Assembly (NCBI GenBank): GCA_016719055.1
Contig: JADKAW010000044.1
Coordinates: 173,829-237,828 of the forward strand
DNA from: Candidatus Rhodoferax mariagerensis
GTDB lineage: Bacteria > Pseudomonadota > Gammaproteobacteria > Burkholderiales > Burkholderiaceae_C
Direction of reading: 5' to 3'
DNA length: 64,000 nucleotides
Position 1 is the first letter of the stretch. Every line of letters begins with the position of its first letter. A program made the translations under genes and the position numbers. This document shows positions 1 to 7,472 of the stretch, in pieces. The notes under the pieces were generated by a model. It was not told the DNA's origin, made no database searches, and saw only the letters and a list, made by a program, of their open reading frames with translations.

Positions 1-1
1 C

Positions 2-766
2 AGCAGCATTGACATTCGCGCCGACGACCATCTGGGCAACAACCAGCGCATTGCGGGCTTCAGCCTGCAGCGTGAGTTGGCCAAATTGCCACTGCCGGTC
101 AAAGTCGAGCGCTTCAACACCCCTGGAAAAACCACACCCATTGCGGTGAACGCGGCCTACAACCCGACCTACAACGGCATCGATATCAACGCAGCCATTG
201 TGCAGCCGCCGTTCTACACGCCTGGCGCAGACATTGCGGTGAATTACTGCACCATTGGCGCGGTGATTGGCCATGAGCTGACCCACGGATTTGACAGCAA
301 CGGCAGCCGCTTTGATGCCATTGGCAACGTGCGCAATTGGTGGACACCCCATGCCAGTAATGAGTTCAAGCAGCGCACGCAGCTGTTGGTCAATCAGTTT
401 GATGGCTACAAAGTGCTGCCTGACCTGGTTCAGAGCGGCAGTTTGACCTTGACCGAGAACACTGCAGACCTGGGCGGTATCACCCTGGCGCATGCTGCGC
501 TAAACCGGGCGCTGAAGGGCAAACAACTGCCCAAGGTGGATGGCCTGACCACCGACCAGCGCTGCTTTGTGGCCTGGGCGCAACTGTGGACCTTCAAGGC
601 GCGCGCAGAGCGCATTCGCCTGCTGGCGGCCACCGACTACCACGCGCTGGGTTTCCTGCGCGGCTTTGGGCCGCTGCGCAATATGGATGCATTTCACAAG
701 GCGTTTGGCACCAGGCCGGGTGACCCGATGTGGCTGGAGCCGACAAAGCGTGCTCGCATCTGGTAA
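2..766 (+). CDS. M13 family metallopeptidase, C-terminal part
   Basis: The 5' end lies outside the window; the reading frame is open from base 2. The product is the catalytic domain of a neprilysin/PepO-type zinc endopeptidase (M13), normally about 650-700 residues, so roughly the last third is visible. The zinc motif HELTH is encoded at 272-286, and the second signature ENTADLGG, which supplies the third zinc ligand, at about 455-478. The end has the usual aromatic-rich M13 C-terminus. The family cleaves peptides and is normally exported. Nothing about its upstream partners can be seen. Confidence 0.93.
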   Translation, partial: SSIDIRADDHLGNNQRIAGFSLQRELAKLPLPVKVERFNTPGKTTPIAVNAAYNPTYNGIDINAAIVQPPFYTPGADIAVNYCTIGAVIGHELTHGFDSNGSRFDAIGNVRNWWTPHASNEFKQRTQLLVNQFDGYKVLPDLVQSGSLTLTENTADLGGITLAHAALNRALKGKQLPKVDGLTTDQRCFVAWAQLWTFKARAERIRLLAATDYHALGFLRGFGPLRNMDAFHKAFGTRPGDPMWLEPTKRARIW

Positions 767-819
767 TAGCAGACGTTAATTGATACCAAAGACATTGCTG
801 CCAAAACCTGGCATCGTTC

Positions 820-1023
820 TGCGTATCGCACATTTCCCTCTTCACCGGCTGGTCGCGCTGGGTTTGGGGCTCAGATTGACTGACCGGGGGCAGCTTTGGC
901 GTGGAAGCGTCCATGGTTGCGCTCGTTATCGGTACTGCCGCTGGCGTGGTATTGCTGCTTTTTGCCGTCAGACGGGGCAATGTCATCGTGCCATGCTGGA
1001 AGCGTAATCTTGACAAGGGGTAA
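820..1023 (+). pseudogene. C-terminal relic of a membrane protein, possibly CPBP family
   Basis: Reading frame 1 from about 820 to the TAA at 1021 gives a membrane-protein tail: a region around FTGWSRWVWGSD, a stop where a Trp would fit (TGA for TGG at 877), then LTGGSFGVEAS, a hydrophobic segment with GTAAGVVLLLFAVRRG and a basic end (WKRN). It has no start and one internal stop. The layout resembles C-termini of CPBP proteases, two of which lie next door on the other strand. Family assignment is an inference from memory of the family, not a search. Confidence 0.4.
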
Positions 1024-1065
1024 ATGTCGGCCCAACTGATGGACTGATTTCGGTGCCCGTCAGGT

Positions 1066-1857
1066 TCAAGCTGTGTTGGCCAAATCTGTAGTCAACGTTG
1101 TGCCATTTCGCACCTTGCGCAACAGGAATAGCCCATAAACACAGTTGGGCAACACCAGCAAAATAGGCAGCGCCCATGTCCAACCTTGACTAAAGTCCAC
1201 CGCCTGCGTCGGCTTGCTGGCACCTGCCGACACCACAAACGTGCCAAGATCCCACAGCGCATGGTAAACAATGGGCACCCAAAGAGATCCGGTCCGAATC
1301 AGTAGCGCGATCATGACCAGCCCGGTCATGAAGGCTGCCACAGACTGAACCACGGTTTCACCCAATTGCCCGGTGGTGAACACATTGAGAATATGTACCC
1401 CGCCGAACAGCAGTGAGGTGAGAAGGATGCTTGGCCACATCGGCAGGACGCTTCGCAGACCCTGAAACAGCGCACCACGAAACATCCATTCTTCTGACAG
1501 TCCGACTAGCAAGGTGTTGAGCAATACGAACAACACGGTTTGGCCCGGCGGAAAACCCGTCACAGCAGCCAGCAGCCCGAAAAGCAGCAGGTAAACCGCC
1601 GGAAACCAGAGCACTTTGAGTGAACTCACCGGGCGAGGTACCACAAATTTCAGATCGTGCCAACGCATCCAGACCGTCGTCAATGCCAAAAGGCCGACCG
1701 CCATGACCAGGTTCCAGCTGATTCCGTGGGTGACGGTGTCCACCAGCGGCTTCTTGCTGCCGTCACTGGCCCAGCGCATGCCAAACAGAGTCAACAGCAA
1801 CCACCCCACATAGGTGATCAGTACCATCGTCAGCCGTTTGAAACTTGGGTTAGTCAT
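1066..1857 (-). CDS. CPBP family intramembrane metalloprotease (downstream gene of pair)
   Basis: A 263-residue polytopic protein with several hydrophobic segments and the CPBP (Abi/Rce1-like) signature SEEWMFRG (EExxxR), followed by the second motif around GGVHILN. These glutamates and histidines form the membrane-embedded active site. The family includes CAAX prenyl proteases and proteins of unknown substrate. The start is taken as the ATG at 1857, which overlaps the TGA of the upstream gene (TGATG), so translation is probably coupled. A GTG one codon earlier is possible. Substrate unknown. Confidence 0.85.
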   Translation of the reverse strand: MTNPSFKRLTMVLITYVGWLLLTLFGMRWASDGSKKPLVDTVTHGISWNLVMAVGLLALTTVWMRWHDLKFVVPRPVSSLKVLWFPAVYLLLFGLLAAVTGFPPGQTVLFVLLNTLLVGLSEEWMFRGALFQGLRSVLPMWPSILLTSLLFGGVHILNVFTTGQLGETVVQSVAAFMTGLVMIALLIRTGSLWVPIVYHALWDLGTFVVSAGASKPTQAVDFSQGWTWALPILLVLPNCVYGLFLLRKVRNGTTLTTDLANTA

Positions 1858-2666
1858 CACAATACAGTCCCCTTCAGAATGATGGGCTTGGACTCGCTGC
1901 GAACGAAAACAACAAGCGCGACGAGCGCCAATACCTGGATCACACCCGTCAGTACAAGTGAGGCCGTGGCAATGGCCTCAGGCAGGTAGTCCTTGCTCAA
2001 AAATACCGAGATGTCCCATGCACCATGGGCGATCATGGCGGGGACAATCCATGCAAAACGCCGCCGAAACAAGTACAAAACGAATCCAGTCAACGCAGCA
2101 AGCACCAACTGGCCCAGCCCAAGCATGCCAACCCCCAAAAAGATGTTGGGAATGTGCAGCAACCCAAAGGCGACGCAGGTCCACAACACAGCTTGACCTT
2201 CACTGCGGCTGTAGGTGCGCATCCCGCGTAAAAAAATCCCACGCAGCGCCATTTCCTCAGCGAATCCGACCCCGAGGCCAACGCCAGCGACCACCATCAG
2301 CAAATCAGTTGGCACCGCTGCCCATTGGATGTACACCAGCCGCAACAAAATGGTCGCAACAAACAAAATCATCAAACTGGCATGCAAGCGGTTGGTCGGC
2401 AGTCTGAACGGGTCTCGCCACAGCGCGTCCCAGCGCGACCACCCCAAAAACAGCAGCAGCAGGGCACTGCCCGCGATAAGCGGGAGGAAAGCGGAGTGCA
2501 GTGCGTTGTTGGCGTTGGCAAACCAGTCCTGATAGGCAATCCCGCTGAATTGGGCGATGCCATAGAAAACGGCGGTGTAGGCAATCAGGCACAAAGTACC
2601 CGCTCCAACGCCGGGACGACAACGCAACATGGGTGCCTGCGACATCTGCTTGTTCGGCTGGGTCAT
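1857..2666 (-). CDS. CPBP family intramembrane metalloprotease (upstream gene of pair)
   Basis: A 269-residue multi-pass membrane protein with the CPBP motifs FAEEMALRG (EExxxR) and GLLHIPN. It is the first gene of a two-gene unit with the CPBP gene at 1066-1857 (1-nt stop/start overlap). The two proteins are clearly diverged paralogues rather than a recent duplicate. It is transcribed away from aqpZ across a 59-bp gap. Substrate and role are unknown; in other bacteria such proteins are linked to bacteriocin immunity or prenylated-peptide processing, which cannot be shown here. Confidence 0.87.
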   Translation of the reverse strand: MTQPNKQMSQAPMLRCRPGVGAGTLCLIAYTAVFYGIAQFSGIAYQDWFANANNALHSAFLPLIAGSALLLLFLGWSRWDALWRDPFRLPTNRLHASLMILFVATILLRLVYIQWAAVPTDLLMVVAGVGLGVGFAEEMALRGIFLRGMRTYSRSEGQAVLWTCVAFGLLHIPNIFLGVGMLGLGQLVLAALTGFVLYLFRRRFAWIVPAMIAHGAWDISVFLSKDYLPEAIATASLVLTGVIQVLALVALVVFVRSESKPIILKGTVL

Positions 2667-2725
2667 ATTCGGTTCATGGATTTGTGGAAGAATTTAGGCC
2701 TTCAATTATCTCGGAGTGAAACGAC

Positions 2726-3424
2726 ATGGCAGGCAACTCTAAAAAGTGGGCAGCAGAATTTATTGGCACCTTCTGGCTGACCTTTGGCGGCTGTGGGAGT
2801 GCCGTTCTGGCGGCCGCATTCCCTGGTGTGGGCATCGGCCTTCTGGGCGTGTCCTTGGCATTTGGCCTGACCGTTTTGACCGGCGCGTACGCGTTGGGAC
2901 CGATTTCCGGCGGTCACTTCAACCCGGCGGTTTCCTTGGGGTTGGTGATTGGCAAGCGCTTTGAAGCCGCCGCGTTGCCTGGTTACATCGTGTCGCAAGT
3001 GCTGGGTGCGGTTGCAGCGGCTGCCGTTTTGTACCTGATCGTCTCGGGCAAAGCGGAGTTCGCGGGTGTGGGTGGATTTGCCAGCAATGGCTATGGTGCC
3101 AACTCGCCCGGACATTTCAGTCTGCTGGCGGTGTTGGTGTGCGAGGTGGTCTTGACGGCCATCTTCTTGATCGTCATCCTGGGCGCGACGGCCAAGCGAG
3201 CCGCAGGCGGATTTGGTGGCCTGGCCATCGGGCTGTGTCTGACGCTGATCCATTTGGTATCAATCCCGGTTTCCAACACCTCAGTGAACCCCGCCCGCAG
3301 TACCGGCCCGGCGCTCTTCGCGCAGACTGGTGCCATGGGCGATTTATGGCTCTTTTGGCTTGCACCCCTTATGGGTGCTGTACTTGGCGCTATGCTTTAC
3401 AACATATTTTTGAACGACGAGTAA
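2726..3424 (+). CDS. aqpZ: Aquaporin Z
   Basis: A 232-residue MIP-family channel, the usual AqpZ length. It carries both NPA boxes, in HFNPAVSLG and SVNPARSTGPAL. The Arg after the second NPA and the following residues match the water-selective type rather than glycerol facilitators. It forms a tetrameric water pore in the inner membrane. A GGAG ribosome site precedes the ATG. It stands alone, divergent from the CPBP pair; a broken LprI-type gene follows. Confidence 0.95.
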   Translation: MAGNSKKWAAEFIGTFWLTFGGCGSAVLAAAFPGVGIGLLGVSLAFGLTVLTGAYALGPISGGHFNPAVSLGLVIGKRFEAAALPGYIVSQVLGAVAAAAVLYLIVSGKAEFAGVGGFASNGYGANSPGHFSLLAVLVCEVVLTAIFLIVILGATAKRAAGGFGGLAIGLCLTLIHLVSIPVSNTSVNPARSTGPALFAQTGAMGDLWLFWLAPLMGAVLGAMLYNIFLNDE

Positions 3425-3509
3425 AGTCAATGAGAACTTCCGAGCTTTGGTACAGCCCAGTTGTTCAAGTCATTTTTCTCAAGCCTTTGTATCAGGAAAA
3501 ACCACTGAA

Positions 3510-3796
3510 ATGAAGAATAAGACTTTCGTTGTCAAACCTCGGTTGGCTTTCGCAACATTGGTACCGCTTGCAGCGCTGGCCCAAGTCCCGACCTTCGACT
3601 GCACAAAGGCCAAGGGAGAGGTGGAAAAATTGATCTGAAGTGATGCCTGACTGGCAACACCGACCGTAAACTAGATGACGTCTACAAGGCGGCTTCAGCC
3701 AAAGCCCCGGGGCAAGCTTGCCAATTTCCGCGCGGAGGGCAGCTTGATATTCTCCATACAAGCCCCACTGCGCTACGTCATCATGAACTGCGGTAA
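3510..3796 (+). pseudogene. Broken LprI/DUF1311-type secreted protein gene
   Basis: The ATG at 3510 opens a signal peptide (basic start, hydrophobic core, ALAQ cleavage region) followed by PTFDCTKAKGEVEKLI, typical of LprI-type small secreted proteins (DUF1311, linked to lysozyme inhibition). The expected next Cys is a stop (TGA at 3636-3638 for TGC). After SDA the frame shifts, and the family pattern resumes in another frame as LTGNTDRKLDDVYKAAS, then runs to a TAA at 3794-3796. So there is one nonsense change and one frameshift. The tail overlaps the end of the convergent AraC gene by 16 bp. Confidence 0.72.
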
Positions 3797-4782
3797 GCCG
3801 ACGGCGACATGCCGCTCCAGCGCTTGAATGCTCGGGTGAATGCACTTTGCTCTGAAAAACCCAACAAAAACGTGATTTCCGTCACAAATTTGGCTGGGTC
3901 ATCCAGGTAGCGCCGTGCCAGTTCGTGGCGGGTTTGATCCAGCAGCTGCTGATAGGTGAACCCCAGCTCGCTCAAGCGGCGCTGAAAACTGCGCTGGCTT
4001 AACCCCAAATGAGCCGCTGCAGAGGCGGCCGACGGTGGCCCCGAGGTGAGCTCCCGCAACACAAAGGTCTTACAGCGGTTGAAGATGTCATTCTGTAAAA
4101 AGCGGCTAAGCTCCTCGGTCAGGATCGCATCGAACGTATTGGCCATGGGAATGTTGGCCGATGGCAGTGGCGCATTGGCAGCGGTTGAGTCCAGCACAAA
4201 GCTGTCTTTGGTGGCACCAAACTGCACAGTGCAGCCAAAGAAGCTATCCCACGGCAACGGGTTGGCCGGCAGGGGGCGGCGAAGACAAAGCCGCTTGGCG
4301 TTGAGCTGGTGGCCAAAATTCTTTCGGCACATGTCAAGAATGATCGACAGGGTGAAATCGGTCATGGCGTGGCCCACCGGCGCATCACCGCGCCCGTGGT
4401 CGTGGATGAAGTGCAAACCATCGGCGTCTTCAAGCACCTGGTAGCTGAAATCATCACCAATGATTCGCGAAAAGCGCTCCATTCGCTTCAGGCCGGTGTG
4501 CAGCGTTCGGCTGGACAGCCAGGCGTAGCCCATGATTCCCAGGTTTGAGGGGTGCCAGCATTCACTGGCCCGCAGCGCAAACGCCGGGTCGGGCAGACGT
4601 TGCATGGCCATTTCAAACGCCTGGTCCGCCAAGTGCACGGGAATGCGGGCCTGCACATCGCGCAGCGTTTGTGGCAAAACACCCAAATCTGTCATGAGTT
4701 GGTGCGCATCCAGCCCATTGAGTTCCATCAGGCGCAACACCACCAGCCAGACTGTGGCAAGGGTACTTTTCGGGTTGGCCAC
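3781..4782 (-). CDS. AraC family transcriptional regulator
   Basis: A 333-residue protein with an N-terminal arabinose-binding-type domain (PF12625 class; about residues 20-200) and a C-terminal double helix-turn-helix AraC DNA-binding domain (about 235-330: HLGLSQRSFQRRLSE, then ITFLLGFSEQSAFTRAFKRW). The start is a GTG at 4782 with AGGA upstream. Regulators of this subclass (OruR/ArgR-like, VirF-like) usually sense small metabolites. It is divergent from the diguanylate cyclase gene, with about 150 bp between, so it could control that gene; no operator could be assigned. Confidence 0.9.
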   Translation of the reverse strand: MANPKSTLATVWLVVLRLMELNGLDAHQLMTDLGVLPQTLRDVQARIPVHLADQAFEMAMQRLPDPAFALRASECWHPSNLGIMGYAWLSSRTLHTGLKRMERFSRIIGDDFSYQVLEDADGLHFIHDHGRGDAPVGHAMTDFTLSIILDMCRKNFGHQLNAKRLCLRRPLPANPLPWDSFFGCTVQFGATKDSFVLDSTAANAPLPSANIPMANTFDAILTEELSRFLQNDIFNRCKTFVLRELTSGPPSAASAAAHLGLSQRSFQRRLSELGFTYQQLLDQTRHELARRYLDDPAKFVTEITFLLGFSEQSAFTRAFKRWSGMSPSAYRSS

Positions 4783-4933
4783 GGGGTCCTTTCACAACAT
4801 AAGTTGAACTTGGCACGAATCGTCATGCGAATGGCGCGCGAGGTCAAGCCCTGAATGCAGGATTTGCGTAAATTCAGTTCAAGCCTGATGGCCAAATCTG
4901 GCTCTGATGCGATTGCAACCTGCAAGGAGAAAA

Positions 4934-4984
4934 ATGATTGATCACACAGCCAACACAGCCGCAGCGGCCGAGGGAGCACGCTGA
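4934..4984 (+). CDS. 16-codon mini-ORF coupled to the diguanylate cyclase gene
   Basis: The strong ribosome site AAGGAGAAAA lies just before an ATG at 4934 that opens a 16-residue Ala-rich ORF (MIDHTANTAAAAEGAR). Its TGA (4982-4984) overlaps the ATG of the cyclase gene (TGATG). The cyclase ATG itself lacks a good ribosome site. The arrangement suggests that ribosomes load on the mini-ORF and reinitiate. This is read from the sequence; expression is inferred. Confidence 0.5.
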   Translation: MIDHTANTAAAAEGAR

Positions 4985-6009
4985 TGCCACATGCTGCTGT
5001 TCAGACTCACAAGTTGCTCCCAACTGGCTGGGGTCACAACCGACTCAGGCGCTTTTCGTCGGTGCTGCCGGGCATGCTGTACGAATATGTCATGACCGCA
5101 CAAGGTGGGCGCGAGCTGCTGTTCGTTGGTTCGAAGTGTCGGGAAATTCTGGAACTTAACGAAAATGATCTATTGGACAATCCCAAACTTTTCGGCGCAC
5201 TTGTCATGGAGGAAGACCTGCCGCGTCTCATGGCCGAGGATGAAACGGCCAACAAAGAGGGCACGCCCTTTTCATCCGAGTTCAGAATTCGGACCTATTC
5301 CGGTCGTGTGAAATGGATTCAGATGTCGTCAAATCCGAACCCAGCCACCGATGGTGGGGTTGTGGTCTGGAGCGGTGTCCTGCTTGCCATTACCAAGCGA
5401 AAGCAAATGGAAGAGCAGGTGCGCCAACTTGGTTTTTTTGACCAGCTGACCAACTTGCCAAATCGTCGATTGCTCAAGGATCGCCTGGTTCAAACCCTGT
5501 CTGCCAGCGACCGCTCGGGCATGTTTGGCGCACTGCTGGTGCTGGATTTAGACAATTTCAAGGTCCTGAATGACACGCACGGACATTTGGTTGGCGACGC
5601 ACTGCTTGTCGAGGCGGCAGCCCGCCTGAAAAACTGTGTGCGGTTGACAGATACGCCGGCCAGGTTCGGCGGCGACGAGTTTGTCGTGATGCTCAGCGAA
5701 TTGAGCATTGATGAAAATGAGTCAAGAAAAATTGCCAGCCAAGTTGCTGAGAAAATTCGCAGCATTCTGGCCGAACCCTTTATGCTGACTGTTGAACATG
5801 AGGGACAAACGGATGTGTACGTTCAACACCATTGCACCGCAAGCATTGGTGCCGTGATGTTCAGGGGTAAAGCTGCCGGGCTGGAAAATTTGATTCAAAG
5901 CGCAGACGATGCCATGTACCAAGCCAAAGAGGGCGGGCGCAATCAGGTGCGGTTCTGCGCAGCTCGAGAAGATTCGCGCAAATGTGACGTCTGCGGAAAA
6001 GCTTTGTAA
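4984..6009 (+). CDS. PAS-GGDEF diguanylate cyclase
   Basis: A 341-residue cytoplasmic protein. A PAS-type sensor (about residues 25-130, ending in a PAC-like SGVLLAITKRKQMEEQ) is followed by a GGDEF domain (about 145-325) with an intact RFGGDEF active site for making cyclic di-GMP. An RxxD inhibition site (RLTD) sits exactly five residues before GGDEF, so product feedback is expected. The C-terminal tail is unusual: it ends CDVCGKAL, with Cys and a CxxC that could bind metal or respond to redox. No EAL domain is present. Confidence 0.92.
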   Translation: MPHAAVQTHKLLPTGWGHNRLRRFSSVLPGMLYEYVMTAQGGRELLFVGSKCREILELNENDLLDNPKLFGALVMEEDLPRLMAEDETANKEGTPFSSEFRIRTYSGRVKWIQMSSNPNPATDGGVVVWSGVLLAITKRKQMEEQVRQLGFFDQLTNLPNRRLLKDRLVQTLSASDRSGMFGALLVLDLDNFKVLNDTHGHLVGDALLVEAAARLKNCVRLTDTPARFGGDEFVVMLSELSIDENESRKIASQVAEKIRSILAEPFMLTVEHEGQTDVYVQHHCTASIGAVMFRGKAAGLENLIQSADDAMYQAKEGGRNQVRFCAAREDSRKCDVCGKAL

Positions 6010-6119
6010 GGGCGGCGGTTCACTTGTTTGGAGCCGCGCATACGGTAGCATTTGCGCTGAAGCTGCGCTGCAACTGCGCAGGTGTCTGAAGCTTCGGGCA
6101 CCCAATATTTGTTGCCAAA

Positions 6120-6424
6120 TTAGCATTCAGCCCAACTAAGATAAGCGACATCAGCTATCCAATAAGTAGCATTTTTCACCACCCGCGTCCGGACCGTCGC
6201 TATTGCAAACCAGTCGCCTGCACGACCAGTGCACTGGCCAACTGCGCAGCTCTGTCGCGATTGGCTTGCGTCATCGTGCCGAGGTTTGCAAGTTGATTGC
6301 GCCAAGTGACCTGCCCGACAGCGCCACAGGGCGTGCCGAACGTGACTAAACCGTCGTTTTTCAATGAGGGCTGCGCGCTTCTGTATTGCGCAAATGCCTG
6401 TCGGTGTCAATTCCGAGGTCGTTG
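6120..6424. other. Non-coding or decayed stretch after the diguanylate cyclase
   Basis: No gene can be supported between the cyclase and the chemoreceptor relic. The minus strand has a 58-codon open stretch ending near 6205 with no recognisable family. It lies directly downstream of the chemoreceptor relic on the same strand, so it may be the rest of that decayed locus. Confidence 0.3.
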
Positions 6425-6640
6425 TCAATGTGGGTGGCGGCCAATTTGAAAGCGCCACCGTCAGCACCAGGTCTTAGGCCTGGGTTTCCAGATTGGATGC
6501 GGCTGCCACCATTTCTACAGCCATTGCTGCGTTTTGCCGGGTGACCCGGTCCATTTGCATCACGGCCTGGCCATCTGCGAGACGCCCTGGCTCTGCTCAA
6601 TGCGGGCTGAAGTGATGGTGCCCAACCACATTAAGCTGGC
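6425..6640 (-). pseudogene. Relic of a methyl-accepting chemotaxis protein C-terminus
   Basis: The minus strand encodes, across two frames and with stops, the typical last part of an MCP signalling domain: SARIEQSQGVSQM, then VMQMDRVTRQNAAMAVEM, then VAAASNLETQA, a stop, and DLVLTVAL. In intact receptors this is EQSxGIxQVNxAVxQMDxVTQQNAAxVEE...SLxxQA. Breaks lie near 6560 (frameshift), 6475 (stop) and 6450. The upstream part of the receptor is gone. The family call rests on motif order, which is distinctive. Confidence 0.65.
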
Positions 6641-6714
6641 CCACTCACGCTGTGCCAGCGTACTGCCAAGCTGAAAATGCAGGAGCATGAACGCACTACA
6701 TCATGGATCTGGAC

Positions 6715-6880
6715 TTGAGTGTGATCAGTGTGTGGCGCTCAATGGATTCAAGGTGGTATAGACTAACCGGAACATCTGCGCCGCGTTCGGTTCAAGGACC
6801 CAACCGGCAAAAAGCTGGCATATTTGAACAAGCACACTGCCACTTGTAAGATTATGAACGAGTTGATGACAACGTTTTGA
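6715..6880 (+). pseudogene. Relic of an IS4-family transposase
   Basis: From GAT at 6723 the frame reads DQCVALNGFKVV and a stop; a frameshift leads to D-stop-PEHLRRVRFKDPTGKK, then LAYLNKHTATCKIMNELMTTF and TGA at 6878-6880. This matches the block of IS4-type transposases that reads close to DYPEHLRRIRFKDPESGKTLVFLTNN, with a stop in place of the Tyr. The catalytic core and both ends of the element are missing, so it is an old remnant unrelated to the intact IS nearby. Confidence 0.62.
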
Positions 6881-7259
6881 AATGCGCAACGACCATCTTC
6901 TGCACATCCATGTGACTCATGTGGCATCTGCCATTGTTGGGCATCAACTTTGTGCCAGGTTTCAGATTCGTCCGAGGAGAAAAATCATTGAGGTGATCGA
7001 CAAAAGCCTGTCCAAAGGAGCCCATGCGATGCGCAGATTGCCCAGTCTCAGGCTTGGCGACAATACTGATTTCTCCAACGCTGTTGATCTGCAGTGGCAA
7101 TACCAGATCAACACCACATTGCGCGGCCAGTTCCTTAAGTGCCCTGATTAGCGCGGACTCCCTCAAAGCTGCGTGTTGTGCGATGGTAATTCGACCATTA
7201 GACAGCTGTTCATCGGCCTGCGCCAGATGATTGACCGCTGCGATGAACCTAAAAGACAT
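6852..7259 (-). CDS. Hypothetical protein, 3' end running into an IS relic
   Basis: A 135-residue ORF with ATG at 7259, reasonable codon use and no recognised domain. The first part (RFIAAVNHLAQADEQLSNG) looks helical; there is no signal peptide or membrane segment. The last nine codons lie antisense to the IS4-transposase relic, so the original C-terminus was probably lost when the element inserted. It may be an inactive remnant. Confidence 0.35.
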   Translation of the reverse strand: MSFRFIAAVNHLAQADEQLSNGRITIAQHAALRESALIRALKELAAQCGVDLVLPLQINSVGEISIVAKPETGQSAHRMGSFGQAFVDHLNDFSPRTNLKPGTKLMPNNGRCHMSHMDVQKMVVAHFKTLSSTRS

Positions 7260-7396
7260 TTTTGACCCTCAGTTTTACCGCGATTCTAAAATGTCCGAAT
7301 CGATTTTGGTGCCGATTTCACAGGAACTGGAGCGACCTTGATTCAACATGTAATTTTGGGTTGATGTGGACAGTGAGCCACGCTGCAACACTTTTC

Positions 7397-7414
7397 CTTA
7401 GCCCGAACTTTGAC
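7397..7414. repeat. Left target duplication and left inverted repeat of the IS
   Basis: CTTAGC (7397-7402) is the target duplication. CCGAACTTTGAC (7403-7414) is the left terminal inverted repeat, on the 3' side of the transposase gene. Confidence 0.93.
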
Positions 7415-7472
7415 TGCATCCGAGGCGTAAGTACCTGTCCCGATTGAACTTTTTGTCAATCGAGTGTGACGG

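Noticed and set aside
594..1016. 140-codon ORF on the minus strand
   Set aside because: It is antisense to the M13 peptidase gene, with no start context and no family pattern.
7262..7396. Short ORF left of the IS as a gene disrupted by the insertion
   Set aside because: Joining the flanks across the IS does not give a recognisable protein; the site appears intergenic.
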